Below are positions 34,610 to 46,800 of a stretch of DNA of 64,000 nucleotides, piece after piece. The first letter of the stretch is position 1. The number at the start of each line of letters is the position of its first letter. The position numbers and the translations under genes are program-made. Location: the NCBI GenBank assembly GCA_016169945.1, contig JADLSH010000369.1:5722001-5786000 (forward strand), read 5' to 3'. Under the pieces are notes generated by a model, which worked only from the letters and a program-made list of their open reading frames with translations, did not search any database and was not told the DNA's origin. This DNA is from Trachythela sp. YZ-2020 (taxonomy: Eukaryota; Cnidaria; Anthozoa; Malacalcyonacea; Clavulariidae).

Positions 34610-36530
34610 AAAATACAAAGTTTAAACGCTATTACTTTCTATTTACTATTGTATACCTCAGTGAGAAAATAATATTTATTATTCTTTTCATTATATGCAG
34701 TAGTTTCGTATTCGGTGGTCAAGAAATAGAATTTAATTTGCTTGCTCCTATATTATAGCTGTAATTGTGAACAGTTCCGTTCTTTCGACCATCTTCCGCC
34801 ACGTAACACTTGCTGAAACCATAGCGCGGAAAGGAAGACTAAAGTAGCGAAATAATTCGTACAAAACCACACCAGTGTTACAACTACATTTTTCATTGGC
34901 ATTGTAATTAAGCTTTTACTAAACCGAAATATTTAATTTTCCAGCAAACTATAACAAGCATGCACGAACTCCAAAATGCGGAAAATCCAAAAAGATACTT
35001 CCCTTCACTGTTTTGGTTCCAAAAATAAAACTTCTATACAACTAAGATTTGTCGCATTTCGATTTCAAAATCACAATTAACGATTATAACCTTGGAGGAA
35101 GAACGACATTGCACACAAATGCCTGTTGGGTTGAGTTAATTTTGATTTCTTTTTCACGAAATATGAACAGAAAAGGGAGTGTTTACACTTACCAGTGATT
35201 TAAGATCAGTTCCGTAATATCCTTTTACAACAATCTAAATTCTTGCCAAAGCGACAGATTGAAGAATAGGCAAGAAAAGCGCAGAGAGATAAAATGCGAG
35301 TCAATAAAGACTTTGAATAATTTTTCACTTCATGAATCAAGGCAGCAAAAGAATGCATTATTTTTGTTTAACTCCTGCTGTTTTCATTCTTTCACGTGTT
35401 TTAATCGTTCTCGCGGTTTTACAGGATATGTGGCTGGTAATGTTTTTATGAATTATCTGTAGCTCTCTTTAATATTTTAGTTCCTCTGACTTTAATACTT
35501 AAACAATATAATATAAATTGTAAAATCATATTTTAGCGGCAAGCATTGCCGTGGATAGCATGGCTCACTTAACAACAGAAGTCAGCATGCATTCTGCATT
35601 TTGCTCATTCTATTTACTCGAGAATTTTCTTTTTGTCCTGCGGTAATGAGAAATAAAGACATCACAATATATCAGTCTTCAATGACTTTAAAATAAACAA
35701 GCAAAAATATTCAAGAAGATAACTCTTCTATCTTTATTGTTACTGACATAAATATAAAATGACCTTCTGACTATATATAGTGTTAAAATATGTTAATAGT
35801 CTTGTTGAAGAACGGCAGGTCAATAAAGCCCTCTTCACTCTGTCTCTGTTGCTAAGAAACGATTAATCTTATCGTGGGTGTATGTAAATAGAATAAATGT
35901 CATAATTCACGTCATAGTTATCTACAGAATAAGGCATTATATACTGCGGATTTTCAAAACTTAAATGAATGAAAACGTGTTATATAACATGTTCGAGCGG
36001 TTTAGATTCAACTTCGACTTTTTGCGACCGTCTTATTATAGTCTCGCATGTTGCCACTTTTTGCAGCAATAATTTAACGTATATCGGTAATCACCACTCA
36101 TGCAATCTCTAACACAGTCGACAATTTTGAAAAATCTAAAGAGTAAAGTGGAAAGCATGTATCGACAAGATTGTATATTTGAACGTTGTTTGCTGGAAAT
36201 TTCTAAAAACAATTAAAATAATTGTCAGGCCTACATTTATACTTATAGACTTCAATCGTATCTAGGCATACACCGTAATAAGGCAGGACAGTCACGAAAT
36301 GTTGTATGCTAAACTATACAGCCTTTTATATCTATATGTATAAAGAACTGCACGCAAATGTTAGAATTAACATGAAGTATGCAAGTTTGAAAGAACTCAT
36401 TTTATGAAACATTTTGCCAATTGCTTTAAGCTAAATCAAAAGTCTTGATACTGATTTGAAACTAAGCTTCGGATTACACGCTGAAACACAAAACTGTCTG
36501 ATAGTAAAAATGCTTCATCATGAATATGAT
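34610..36530. other. Intergenic stretch, nothing recognised
   Basis: AT-rich DNA with no conserved coding segment, tandem array or element ends that I can support. Confidence 0.5.
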
Positions 36531-36536
36531 TTATGG

Positions 36537-36890
36537 CAGGGCCTTTTTTAAGAAATCATCAGTGGGGGGGCATCATCGAAAGGGGACAAAACAAAGGTGG
36601 TATATATATTAGGTGTGTGGGCGAAGGGGGGGGGGGGGGGTCCCCAGAAAATTTTTTTTGTATTCTTGAGTCTCTGTTTTCTTCTTTTCATTTTTATTTT
36701 TTATTTTATATATATTTCCGGAACGGAGTTTGTTTTGTTGTTGTGTTAATATAATAACTTCTAAACTTTTCCTTTTTTTTTTTTTTTGGCTTATAAAGGG
36801 AGGGACAAAAGGGACCTTCACTGGGGGGGGCCAAAATAGCTTACTGGGGGGCCACAGCAGGGTTGCTGGGCAAAAAAACCAGTGTAAACT
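36537..36890. mobile_element. hAT-type MITE, degenerate copy
   Basis: Begins CAGGGCCTTTTTTAAGAAAT like the intact element at 54744 and shares the GGGACAAAAGGGACCTTCACT block. The right terminal repeat is missing and there are long G and T runs. Confidence 0.65.
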
Positions 36891-36894
36891 GATT

Positions 36895-38100
36895 TATGGA
36901 ATCGAAGTATATCGGCAACAAGAGAAAGGTTCATTCTGCCTTTGACTTTGTTCAATCTTAATAAAACACGCGATGCTTGCGGAGGAAGCTACATGTAATC
37001 TTTATTGCACCATATTTTAGTAATGAAAGCGAAATTGTAATCTTTACGTTTAATACCATGTAAACTATCACTATTACTTTATTTTTTCGTGAGTTCTGGG
37101 ATTCAGTGTAACAATGAACAATATTTAAAAGGTTGGTTGAAGGATACATCTGCGAAGGCCCTTCGCTCGAAACGTCGTCGAAGTTATTTCTACATATATT
37201 TCACAGGTATAGTTGCATCCTTCAACAAACCTCGTGAATTCTATTTTATCCCATGACCATGAGTACAAGTGCAGAAAGTATAACAAGGAATCTTCCCTCA
37301 AGTTTTTCTAATTTCGTGCATTGTACCGGTTGTTGGTTTCGATCTATCAGGCAACTATCACTGGCTCTATGAAATTTAACTGTATATGCATGTTCTAACC
37401 ACTCGCCTGAGCATGCGTATAGTCAGTGGCATTCTGTATTCATTCAAAATTTAATGCTGAAACACACAGGAAGCTTAAATTTTCAATTGCGTTATCTATT
37501 AATTGTCTCTCAAAATACACTCAAAAACATATTGGCCTATTGGTGATCTTCTCTTACATTTTTGTTTAAAATATAATAAACACAACTATTTGGAATAGAA
37601 AATTTTGGCATTGCCGATGCATTCTCTAAATAGACGATACGAAATAGACGATACCTTTTATAAGAAAATATTTTAAAACTATATGGTGCAAAATTTTCTT
37701 ATCATTTACGATGCATGTCCAGTTTTCGTTAGTCGAATTTCTCCGTTTGACAAATTCACTAGCTTTGACGTTTGATTTCACAAAAATGTTCAATATATAT
37801 ACTGGTAGTATATTGCAAGACGGATGCGGGCAGCATATGCTGGTATCGATCGCCTGGAGGTTAGAACTTAACCCTATTAATTCTGGTTAAAATTAACAAA
37901 AAAGAGTTTGTTATTAGATCAAAAGAGTTTGTTATGCAAATCATGAAGAAATTATGTTGGGAAACTCGAGATAAAACAATTCCAGGATTGCATAACCCTA
38001 TGTAAGCTGGAAACGTGCCATTATTTAAAAAACATGTAAACATTTGTTTTATCATATCCCAAAACATTACAAAAAGTTATTCTGAATAAGCCTAATGATA
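36895..38100. other. Intergenic stretch with one short repeat tail
   Basis: Only the CTTCGCTCGAAACGTCG motif at 37161-37177 (also at 19503-19519) stands out. No gene seen. Confidence 0.5.
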
Positions 38101-38110
38101 AAGAACTTAC

Positions 38111-38216
38111 GCGAAGGTTATAGGAACTGCACGAACACAAGTTAAAATTATGGGTATAATTGCAGCATTTTGAATTTCAGGAACATCAAGAGCATCGTTT
38201 TGAAACGAAATGCTAA
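38111..38216 (-). pseudogene. Calx-beta first-half exon, acceptor lost
   Basis: 106 nt, the same length as the intact exons at 19801 and 61930, reading VSISFQNDALDVPEIQ then IIPIILTC and leaving in phase 2 at a GTAAGT donor. At the expected acceptor (38218-38217) the sequence is TG instead of AG. The next AG would break the frame. Relic of a third paralogue, or of a lost part of gene A or B. Confidence 0.6.
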
Positions 38217-38555
38217 CAAATGAAATAGAGATAACATATATTCTTTCAATGTCATTGCTAACAAAGACCATTACTGACACTACATATCATCAATTATACC
38301 AACAACAACTGCATCAAAGCCAACTCGATTACTCCAACTCACTTCACCAACAGAAACACTATCACTAACATCCTCAACACAAGTACTATAACATACCTTC
38401 GGCTTCAAAAATACTTAACAGAACGCGAATAATTACACGATGAAGTACACACACAATTACACGAACACTAAAATAATTACAACTATCATCACTAGCACAA
38501 CCACCATCAACACCAACACAGTCGCCATCATCAACAACACCATCGCGGCACCATC

Positions 38556-38628
38556 ACCATACCATACCATACCATACCATACCATACCATACCATACCAT
38601 ACCATACCATACCATACCATACCATACC
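38556..38628. repeat. (CCATA)n microsatellite
   Basis: About 14 perfect pentanucleotide copies. Confidence 0.95.
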
Positions 38629-38700
38629 TTAACCTGATGCAAAACCAAAAACATATACAATATTACCAATGATAAAAATATACACAATACAAGGACTTAC

Positions 38701-39340
38701 AATCATTATCAACAATGGTAATAGTATGCTTTGGATCTTCAACGTTTACATCATTACTGGTTAAGGTGGCTCCCTAGGGTTTTTACTCAAGACAACACTG
38801 ATGAATAAAACGACTCCCAAACCATTACCTTGCGTGATATGAGCACGAAATTTTCAAATATGCGCTACATTAGTTTGAAGGTTTTGCAGCAGTAAATTTG
38901 CGCTCAAACTCTGTTACCATGGCAACAGCACGTCTTCAATAAAGTACGTTTTTTCTATTCTTCAAAGAGTAGTGTTTCAATAGTTCTTATGCCGTATTTA
39001 AAAAAAATTAAATCGATACATTTTCGAGTAATGTACGAAAAGGTTCAAAATTGATATTAAAAAAAAGTATCGATTTAATTTTGTGAAAATCTGTATTTAG
39101 GTTAACGAAAGTAATGTCTTTATACGTATGAAATTAAAAAAAATTCACCGAAGGAAATAAAAGAAATTCAAAGTTATGTTGAAGGATGCCACACGACTAT
39201 TTTAAATTTCCCGCCAGTTCCTTCAACCAAAGTACGTATCCTGATTGATGGTAATTTGAACTTCTTCAAGTGGGTCTCCAACAGAAAACGTAATTTCTTG
39301 GTTAAGTGGTTGATAATCCGAATTCGCACAGCAGTTACAT
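38701..39340 (-). pseudogene. Calx-beta second-half exon, frameshifted and split by an insertion
   Basis: The start side (about 39340-39214) reads CANSDYQPLNQEITFSVGDP then EEVQITINQDT and a shifted LVEGTG. After an insertion (about 38761-39213) the end reads TSNDVNVEDPKHTITIVDND with an in-phase GTAAGT donor at 38700. At least two frameshifts and a missing F-x-V-x-L strand make it dead. It is followed in the right order by the first-half relic at 38111. Confidence 0.65.
38761..39213. mobile_element. Inserted element with TTAAGGTGGCTCCCTA end
   Basis: Starts TTAAGGTGGCTCCCTAGGG, close to the terminus of the foldback element at 22985, and shares the GTTACCATGGCAAC motif. Interrupts the Calx-beta relic. 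The far end is not clear. Confidence 0.5.
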
Positions 39341-39864
39341 TATATGGAGTAAAGATCGCAAATCAACAACTATTCCGTATAGAAATGGGCTCGTACGGTA
39401 ATTTGTACATCACCTTCAGCCACTTGTTGTGCCGTTCACCACATTTTTACTCGATTATCATACGTAACCAAAGTATCGCATTTGAGGCAAAGTGCTGGCG
39501 AACATTTTTTAGCTTATATTTTGACGCGAGTTGAAATAATGACCATAACAAACGACTTTGATATGATGGTGTAGTTTCTCCAACGAACTGCCATATTGAA
39601 ACATATTTTCAACGCGAAAGTTTACTTTATTTATGAACGTAGATTAACGTTCCATTTTTATACAGAGGCATTATTCTAGCTACTTTCAGTTTGTTTGTTT
39701 TGCCTACCTAACAAGTTGTTTATACTTTTCCAAGCTTTCTTGTGATTAAATTTTTGACCAGCTATTTTCGAGGAATAATAATCTTTTTTGGCATTTCTTA
39801 GTTCTATATTTACTTTATTTCTAGTTGTTTTAAAGTTTAATCAGTCATTTTCATAGTTTGTCAA

Positions 39865-40216
39865 AATGGCTTTTCGGAAATCGCCCGGAGGAAGTGCCAA
39901 AGTATTCTGCAGCGACGAAATAAAAGCAACATAGTACGAAAACAACAATTCGCTCATACTTAAAGGTACGGTTGGAGAAAGGCTAGAAAATCTAATGACT
40001 ATCTGCATGCATGGAAATAGTGAGATAGCGATAAATATACTTAATAATGTCGACCCCGAATTTGTTGTCTTTGAAAATAATAATAATAACCTCGGAAATT
40101 TTATTCAAGACCGTGCTTCTCAAACACCAAATCAAGAGTATATAAGTGGTGGTCGTCTATCGGTAGACCTGGCACATGCTCTTAAGAAAACTGACGACTT
40201 ATTTGACTGCGCATGA
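39865..40216 (+). pseudogene. Broken plus-strand ORF of unknown origin
   Basis: From ATG at 39865 (MAFRKSPGGSAKVFCSDEIK) the frame meets a TAG at about 39931, then stays open to 40216 with regular-looking protein sequence (LKGTVGERLENLMTICMHG, then SGGRLSVDLAHALKKTD). It could be the decayed ORF of a mobile element or a processed pseudogene. I do not recognise the family. Confidence 0.3.
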
Positions 40217-40599
40217 GAGTTCATGTCATACTGCTTTTAGTTTTTAGAAATTACGTACACAGTGCTGTCAGTGTTAAAACCGGCGGCTCTTAGATGCTAA
40301 ATTTATTAGGGACAGGATTCACAGACTTGAGTGGTGTCGCTAGTATCATAATGAACATTTTGAGTGGAAGCTGATCAAGACAGTTTATCTTTCATATGTT
40401 CGTTGGTGTGAATTAATGAATTATTAAATTTAATCAATATAGTCATATATTTATCAAGCGTCCGCGCTTAGTTAGTTTTGATTAATTATCTATTACCTGT
40501 TCTTTATATATATAATACAATAGAATGCAATAACTTGCCCATGAGTAGCCGCACAATTCAACTTGCGTAAGTTACGTTTCATATTTTACTGAACTCATG

Positions 40600-41260
40600 C
40601 ACACAGGGGCAGATCCAGCAGAATAGGACGACTGATGCTGTGATGCAGTAGGACACCCATTCGCAGAATCGCAGGGGGGTCCGGGGGAATCCTCCTCTGG
40701 GAAATGTTGAAATGTAGGACCTCGTAGACACGATTTCCTGCGTTCTGAACAAATATTTTATTCCAATTATATCGCAAAACCAATGTAATTTTTCCGGATA
40801 TTAAGAATAAGTTTAGTTTCCTGTACAATAAGTCTGTCATAAAGTATTTAATATGTAGATTATAGCAGTTGTAGCAACAGGCAATATTATGGTTCTATTT
40901 CAGTGAAAGTAATTTGTTTTACCATGTACAGTGCTTCACGGTGCATGATGCTTCTGTAAATATTCAACATACGCACGACACATACAGTATGAGACTACTA
41001 TGAGTGATATGACATTCTAGAAGAACGCTTTACAACAAAGATTGAAACAGGATAGTCGGCAAGCTTTATATTTTAATTCATGCAACGATTGAAGTCGGTC
41101 TCTGAAACTATTTAGCCAGTCTCACATAGCATTACGTGGCATAATGCGTCCAATTTAACAATGAATATCTTGAGACCGACTGCACATTTTGAGACCGACT
41201 GGATCATGATCTCTGGGGGGTGTACCACCCCCCTACACCCCCACATTTACGCCCCTGATC
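40600..41260. repeat. Dispersed repeat R2, copy 2
   Basis: Partner of 30645-31575, with a GAGACCGACTGGATCATG block and CCCCCACATTTACGCCCCTG end. Confidence 0.6.
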
Positions 41261-41322
41261 GTATGGGGGAAAATGCGTGTAGCTCGGGTAAAAATGTTGC
41301 CATTTAAATTCTGCCAAAGTAA

Positions 41323-41959
41323 TTTGCGATAAAATGGGAAAGTGTAGTGAACTCTCTGGCGAACTTGAAGGAGTTAAGTTGGACGCTGTGATATCAGAAA
41401 TTCTCTAATAACATTCGTTCAAACCAAGAAAGTATTTACGAAAATACTGAAAATATTAAGCAAATCCGTGATGAATTGACTAATATGCAAATTGAGCAGC
41501 AGGTCGAAGCCCTTGCAGCAATTACCTAAACAAAATACAACAAAGGAGCATTCTTGCAATCAATTAGTTGTTCTACAAGATGATCAGCACTGTTTATTGC
41601 ATAGTCATCAAAGCACTAAATCAAAAAGGGCTGACAGCAATAATACTAACAGTATCCCTAATCTACAACGTAAGAACTTTGAAACAAATTCCAACGGAGT
41701 TGAAGATACATCACAAGATCAGCCAACACAAAGTAAAGAAAAGGTAACAAAAGCCATTCCTAACCAGACCACACTTACATATCGTACTGGAAATCTATCT
41801 GAACAAGTTGTAAAACGGAAATATGCTAGAAAATCTAAAGCTTCTCACGCAAAACCTAAATCTCAAAGTCATCCACGTCTGCTAAAATGGAATGGAAACA
41901 TCCGAGCCGAGCTTAGTATAGTATTAGAAGATAAGGATAGGGTTAGAGAGACAGACAGA

Positions 41960-41991
<32 letters not shown>

Positions 41992-42010
41992 ATTAGAGAG
42001 AGAGGGCTAG
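41323..42010 (+). pseudogene. Broken plus-strand ORF, coiled-coil then basic low-complexity
   Basis: ATG at about 41335 (MGKCSELSGELEGVKLDAV) soon hits a stop. A second frame encodes SIYENTENIKQIRDELTNMQ, and 41492-42010 encodes a Ser/Lys/Gln-rich 172-residue stretch that runs into a (GA)n repeat. The coiled-coil plus basic region recalls the ORF1 of some LINEs, but this is an inference only. Confidence 0.3.
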
Positions 42011-42105
42011 CGTTAGAGAAATGCCTTATCTTATCTTCCTTATCTTTATCTTTTTTATCTTTATCTTCCTTATTTTTATCTTTCTTATCTTTATCTTCCT
42101 CATAC
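41946..42105. repeat. (GA)n tract followed by CTTATCTTTATC repeats
   Basis: Simple purine repeat to about 41998, then pyrimidine-rich copies of CTTATCTTTATCTTC to about 42105. Confidence 0.85.
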
Positions 42106-42127
42106 TAAGCTCGACTCGGAGGTATAT

Positions 42128-42245
42128 TTACATCTTAAAGCCCAGCTTGGAGCAATCCTTACATCTTAGAGCTCGGCTCGGGGCTATCCTTACATCTTAG
42201 AGTTCTGTTCTGAGCTATCCTTACATCTTAGAGCTTGGCTTGAAG
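42128..42245. repeat. Tandem repeat, about 35-bp unit, 3-4 copies
   Basis: Copies around TCCTTACATCTTAGAGCTCG with GGCTCGGGGC variants. Confidence 0.75.
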
Positions 42246-42654
42246 GTATATACTAAGCTCGGCTCGCACACAATAAACAATACTAGGCTCGGCTCGCATT
42301 AAGTTGTCAATGGAGAGTTCGTTAAACTCAGAGCTATGTTATACCTCAATATGGAACCTCAGACTCGCTGTATTTTCTAATGCTCGCTTGATTTAAAAAG
42401 GAGATTCTTGAATTCTGAAATGCTCGATTTGGAGCTAAGCTCGCTCGATTTGGAACTAAGCTCGCTCGTTATGTTGCCAGGCTCCCTCGATTCGGAGGAA
42501 GGCTCCCTCCGCGATTTGGAGCTAAGCTCGCTCGATTTGGAACTAGTCATAGTTTTAGTCACTATCGACTTAGGATATCAAATAGTATCTTACGATATCT
42601 TACAGTATCTTAGGACATCATATTTTTTTATTTAATTTAATAATTTATTTACAT

Positions 42655-42811
42655 CATACAGTATCTTAGGATATTGAACAGTATCTTAGGATATCATGCA
42701 GTATCTTAGGGTATCATACAGTATCTTAGGATATCCTTACAGTATCTTAGCTTATCATGCAGTATCTTAGGATATCATACAATATCCTAGGATATCGTAC
42801 AGTATCTTGTG
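42655..42811. repeat. Tandem repeat, about 20-bp unit, 7-8 copies
   Basis: Unit ACAGTATCTTAGGATATCAT, with two earlier diverged copies near 42590. Non-coding, downstream of gene B. Confidence 0.85.
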
Positions 42812-42814
42812 ATC

Positions 42815-43387
42815 TATTATTCTCCCGTTTTATCCACCAACTATATAAATTGTATAACATTACCCCATCTTAGCCATTGAATATCCCCCTTTATTCAAAT
42901 TTTGTAGCTACATAATCTTAATGCGATGATTCGCTTAGAAAGATCGTGGAAAAATTCGACAGTTTTTTAAAAGTTTTGACCGGGGTTTCGGAATCATATT
43001 CAGTTAGCTGAGTATTAAACAAATACAACTTGACACAAAAACCAGTTATTATGTTAGGTGTGATCCTTGATAGCGTTTTCAAACGTCCATATGACGTTTC
43101 TCTAGTGCGAAATCGATATGTGACGCTTCCTTTAGTGCAACTTAGTAATATTATGCAAATCCCTAATCAGCCACATATTCTAAACATCATACTAAGGTGA
43201 GGGTCTGAATGAGGTTAACTAATTACAAACATTTGCCCGCATTTTTAACTGACAAATATATAAACTCGTGCATGCATGATAGGTGGCAAATACTCAAACA
43301 GCAACAGCTGACAATTATCTTGCGACCAGCTGACAATTATCTTGCGTTTTAGCTGAAAATTAATTGACACGAGAACACTAACACCCT
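42815..43387. other. 3' flank of gene B
   Basis: Probable 3' UTR and flank. AATAAA on the minus strand at 42895-42890 is a possible polyadenylation signal. CAGCTGACAATTATCTTGCG is repeated twice near 43309-43346. No other gene seen. Confidence 0.35.
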
Positions 43388-43836
43388 CTATGGTAACTCT
43401 TCGTATATAGATTCGTCAGGAACTTCGTTTCTTGGACTGGTAATCATGTTCAACGAAGCATACTGCTGAACATTTTCATTATGATCTCTATGAAGTTGCT
43501 CATAACCTTCTACATTTAAACTTTGATAATTTTCATCAATGGGAACTCTCCTGGAACTGTCGAGTTGTGCGTATTCTGTTGGCTCTTCGTAACCACTTTC
43601 AGAATTGGGTACCTGTGGCAGTCCTCTATTTGGTTGTGTGTCACCTTCATAGGCAGCATTTTGAATGTTACCATCGTCTCGCGTGTTGTTTTTTGTTGGT
43701 ATTCTTCGATAGAGAAAGCAAGCCACGATGAATATTGCTGTCACTATGACAACCACCGCTGCCACAACGGCTCCAATAATAACCCCAGTGTTACTGTTTG
43801 ATGCAGATGTTGGATTGGATGAACCTGGATCGAGAA
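43388..43836 (-). CDS. Gene B last exon: transmembrane helix and cytoplasmic tail with five YxxL motifs
   Basis: 449 nt from an AAAAG acceptor to TAG (43390-43388). Counting from the split first codon: residues 1-18 are a Ser/Asn/Thr/Pro-rich stalk, 19-42 a hydrophobic helix ([19 protein letters not shown]), and YRR is the stop-transfer. The 107-residue tail has tyrosines at 63, 83, 89, 104, 112, 126 and 145. Five fit YxxL: YAQL (89), YQSL (104), YEQL (112), YASL (126), YEEL (145). The gaps between motifs are 11, 4, 10 and 15 residues, so two pairs fall within broad ITAM spacing. SIYEEL also fits the ITIM form S-x-Y-x-x-L. Such motifs bind SH2 domains when phosphorylated in known receptors; here that is inferred. 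Confidence 0.88.
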
Positions 43837-46800
43837 CTTTTAAAAAGAAAATCATTAACATAGGTGATTTGATTTACAGGCTTATATAAATTTGTTTATG
43901 ATACTGAGAAACAGCCTATGCCAATACGGCTGGGGCAATCAATTTGAATTTCATTTAGGTTAAAAAATCTATATTTTTTATTCCGGGTTGATGTTTTAGA
44001 CGTTTTTCTAAATCCATGTTCCGGAATTCGAAATGGAGAGGCGTTGATTGCTGCTCACACCACAAAAAATACTCGTAAACCTTACGATAAATATTCTGAG
44101 ATCTAATATGATAGAAAAAACAGAAGTTGTAACTAGCTAGCCAAACACTGGTAGTCTGGTACAGCCTAAGTGCATTCCTTAAATTGACGCAATAATAATC
44201 TAGCAATATAATGAAACATATATATTCATACTGCATATCAACTTTGGAAAGAATGTGTGCTGTGATTGTGTACTTACCATCGTTGTCATTAATGGTAATA
44301 GTTGTAACTCCATTAACCTTGTCAATTTGCACATTCGGACTTGTTGTTGATAGAGTGACAAAAAAAACTTCGTCACCTTCAATAATTGAATCATCCTTGG
44401 TTGCTATGGCAATTGTTTCGTCAGTATTGCCAGGATTAAAGTTCAATTTAGTTGACGAACGTATACTGAAATCGTCATCACTGGCGCTTGCGAGTGTCAC
44501 TGTAGCCCTAAAAAAGGTGAAAATAGAGTACGAATAGAAACATGATCGCAGAGGTGAAAGCCACGTGCACTAGCCACAGAGCCACTGTTCCTGCGAAACA
44601 CACAAAAATAATCGCAATAAGATTAATTTATAATTATAGCTATTTAGTTAACTGTCTGTTTGCAATCGATCAACGCCATCCTGGCCAATTTTCAAAACAC
44701 ACATAAGTCAGGAATTCGTCTTACTGGTTGAACGTAAAACTATTCTTAAAATTCTTAAGAGAAACCAGGAAACAATAAAGGAACTCAACTACAACTTCGA
44801 TCACTTTGTAAAGGGTAAGGGACTCTTCAGGACAAACCAAGATGGCGTCGAATAACACACAGTGACGTCAAATCCAAACGAAGAATGCATCTATTCTTTA
44901 ATATTTATCATCACCGCTAGGAGTTTATGTCTTGACCTCAATTTGTTTGTTTGCGTGTTTGTTCGTTAGCGTGTGTGTTTGCCGCGGTAAGCAGGATAGT
45001 TCCAAAACGATCAAACAGTTTAATAAAAAAAAATGTGGGACAGACGACCATGTATAGACTAAGAACAAATTGGTCAAGTTTTGGTTGAGTTTAGATGAAA
45101 ATTGGATGAGAAATTTACCAAAGGTTGTCTTCTTTTCCGGCTGAAAAGAACAGAGTTCCTACTAACTGCAGGGCACTCAGAGATGCATACCTCCTCCAAT
45201 TGAGTCAAGTTTCATGAATAAATTGTATATGCACTAATTAAGCATTACGCTCTTTTCAGCCCGGAAAAGCCGTATTAATTACTGTTTAATAGTTTTTGAG
45301 TTATCCTGCCAGGCACACGCATACACACGCACTCGGACACAAACAAACAAGCCGATATGAAAACAAAACCTCCAGGTGGAGATAATATATAATCAATGCA
45401 TGTATAATTTTTGCATTGGTACTAGAATTTTGCTAGCGGTAACCTATACTAAATGGACTGAGTTCTCGAGGTCAAAACGTGCCCTCGCCGTTGCAGACGT
45501 CACATGAGTCCTCGTGTCGATGAAAATTACCGCATGCCGTCATTTTCCTAATGTTATTTGGGTTATAATTCCATGACACGCAATCACGAATATTTCTCTT
45601 TGATCTTGACCCCAATCCCGACCCAATCCCTAACCCTAACCCTATTTCGTGCGTGTCATGGAATTGTAACCGTTATTTGTGTTCACGGGCGAATTGTGTT
45701 TTTTAAAATAACAAGTTTATTTTTAAATATTTTTTGTCAATTCTGTGCGTTTTATTTTTGCAAACTGTAAAATTTTCGTAAATATTTATTACCTTCGAAG
45801 TGAGAACAACCTCGTTTTTGTGAAGTATAACTGACATACTTTCTATAATGATTTCACAGGAATTTCTCGCCTCGAAAGCACAAAATTAACATTTTTTTGA
45901 GTCTGAAATATATCAGAATTTTATCAACGCATTTTCATGTCAGCGAGTTTACGCATGAGAGCAAAGACCTATATGACGTCAGGAGTGATGAGGACACCGA
46001 GCTCCTGACAAAATAGATTGCGCGCTCAGTCCATTTAGTATAGGTCAGTGGGTGGTATGCAGTTCTCTGAGTGCCCTCTAGTTAGTTATTTTATACCTTT
46101 TATCTATTTATATATATACCGACTGTGCGCAAGATGATCAAATATTGCATGGTCAATGTCATTATAGTTGGACAAAAGTGATTTGACTTACGTTGCAGAA
46201 ACTTGAGTTGTTAGTGGTCCAGTAACCTCAACAGTAAGAACAACAGAACTTCCTTCCTCGACTATTAGACTTGGTGGGTTGCTAAAACTCACTGTCAGCG
46301 AAACCACTAGGAAAATATCAAACAAATATTCAATATAATTCAGCTTATTATTGACATATTATCGTTATCAAGGTTATTAAGATTAATTGTTATAATATTT
46401 ATTCGAGGTTCTTAAACGGCAAGATCGAGCCAAGCTAATGAATAGTACTACACTACTACTGACAAGAAATAAACATTAGAATATTAAAACAACAGAGTCT
46501 TTTGCCCACTCGTTTACACCTGTGCCAGTAGCCTTTGTAACGTTAGTGATGAAGAAGTAGAATCAAGAACATTAGGCTATTACATCTAGATATTACAAGA
46601 TAGACAGTTGCATTTTCTGTTTTGTTATGTGATAAATCAATCAATCAATCAATTTATTTTACAACTATTACCAAAAAATGAAGAAAAAAATATTTACAAC
46701 AATTTCCATAACATTAGTTAATAATAGTGGCAAGGAAGCTTAAAAAGAAACCATAAGGCGTATATAAATTTAAGCTTCCTTATTCATTTCAGGTGGAATA

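Noticed and set aside
44017..44277. Extension of the Calx-beta 6 frame beyond the DNDG end
   Set aside because: Open by chance past a perfect GTAAGT donor; the transmembrane exon at 43836 joins in phase from 44278.
45618..45644. CCCTAACCCTAACCC, telomere-like
   Set aside because: Only about two repeat units, inside a 111-bp MITE; not a telomere or interstitial array.
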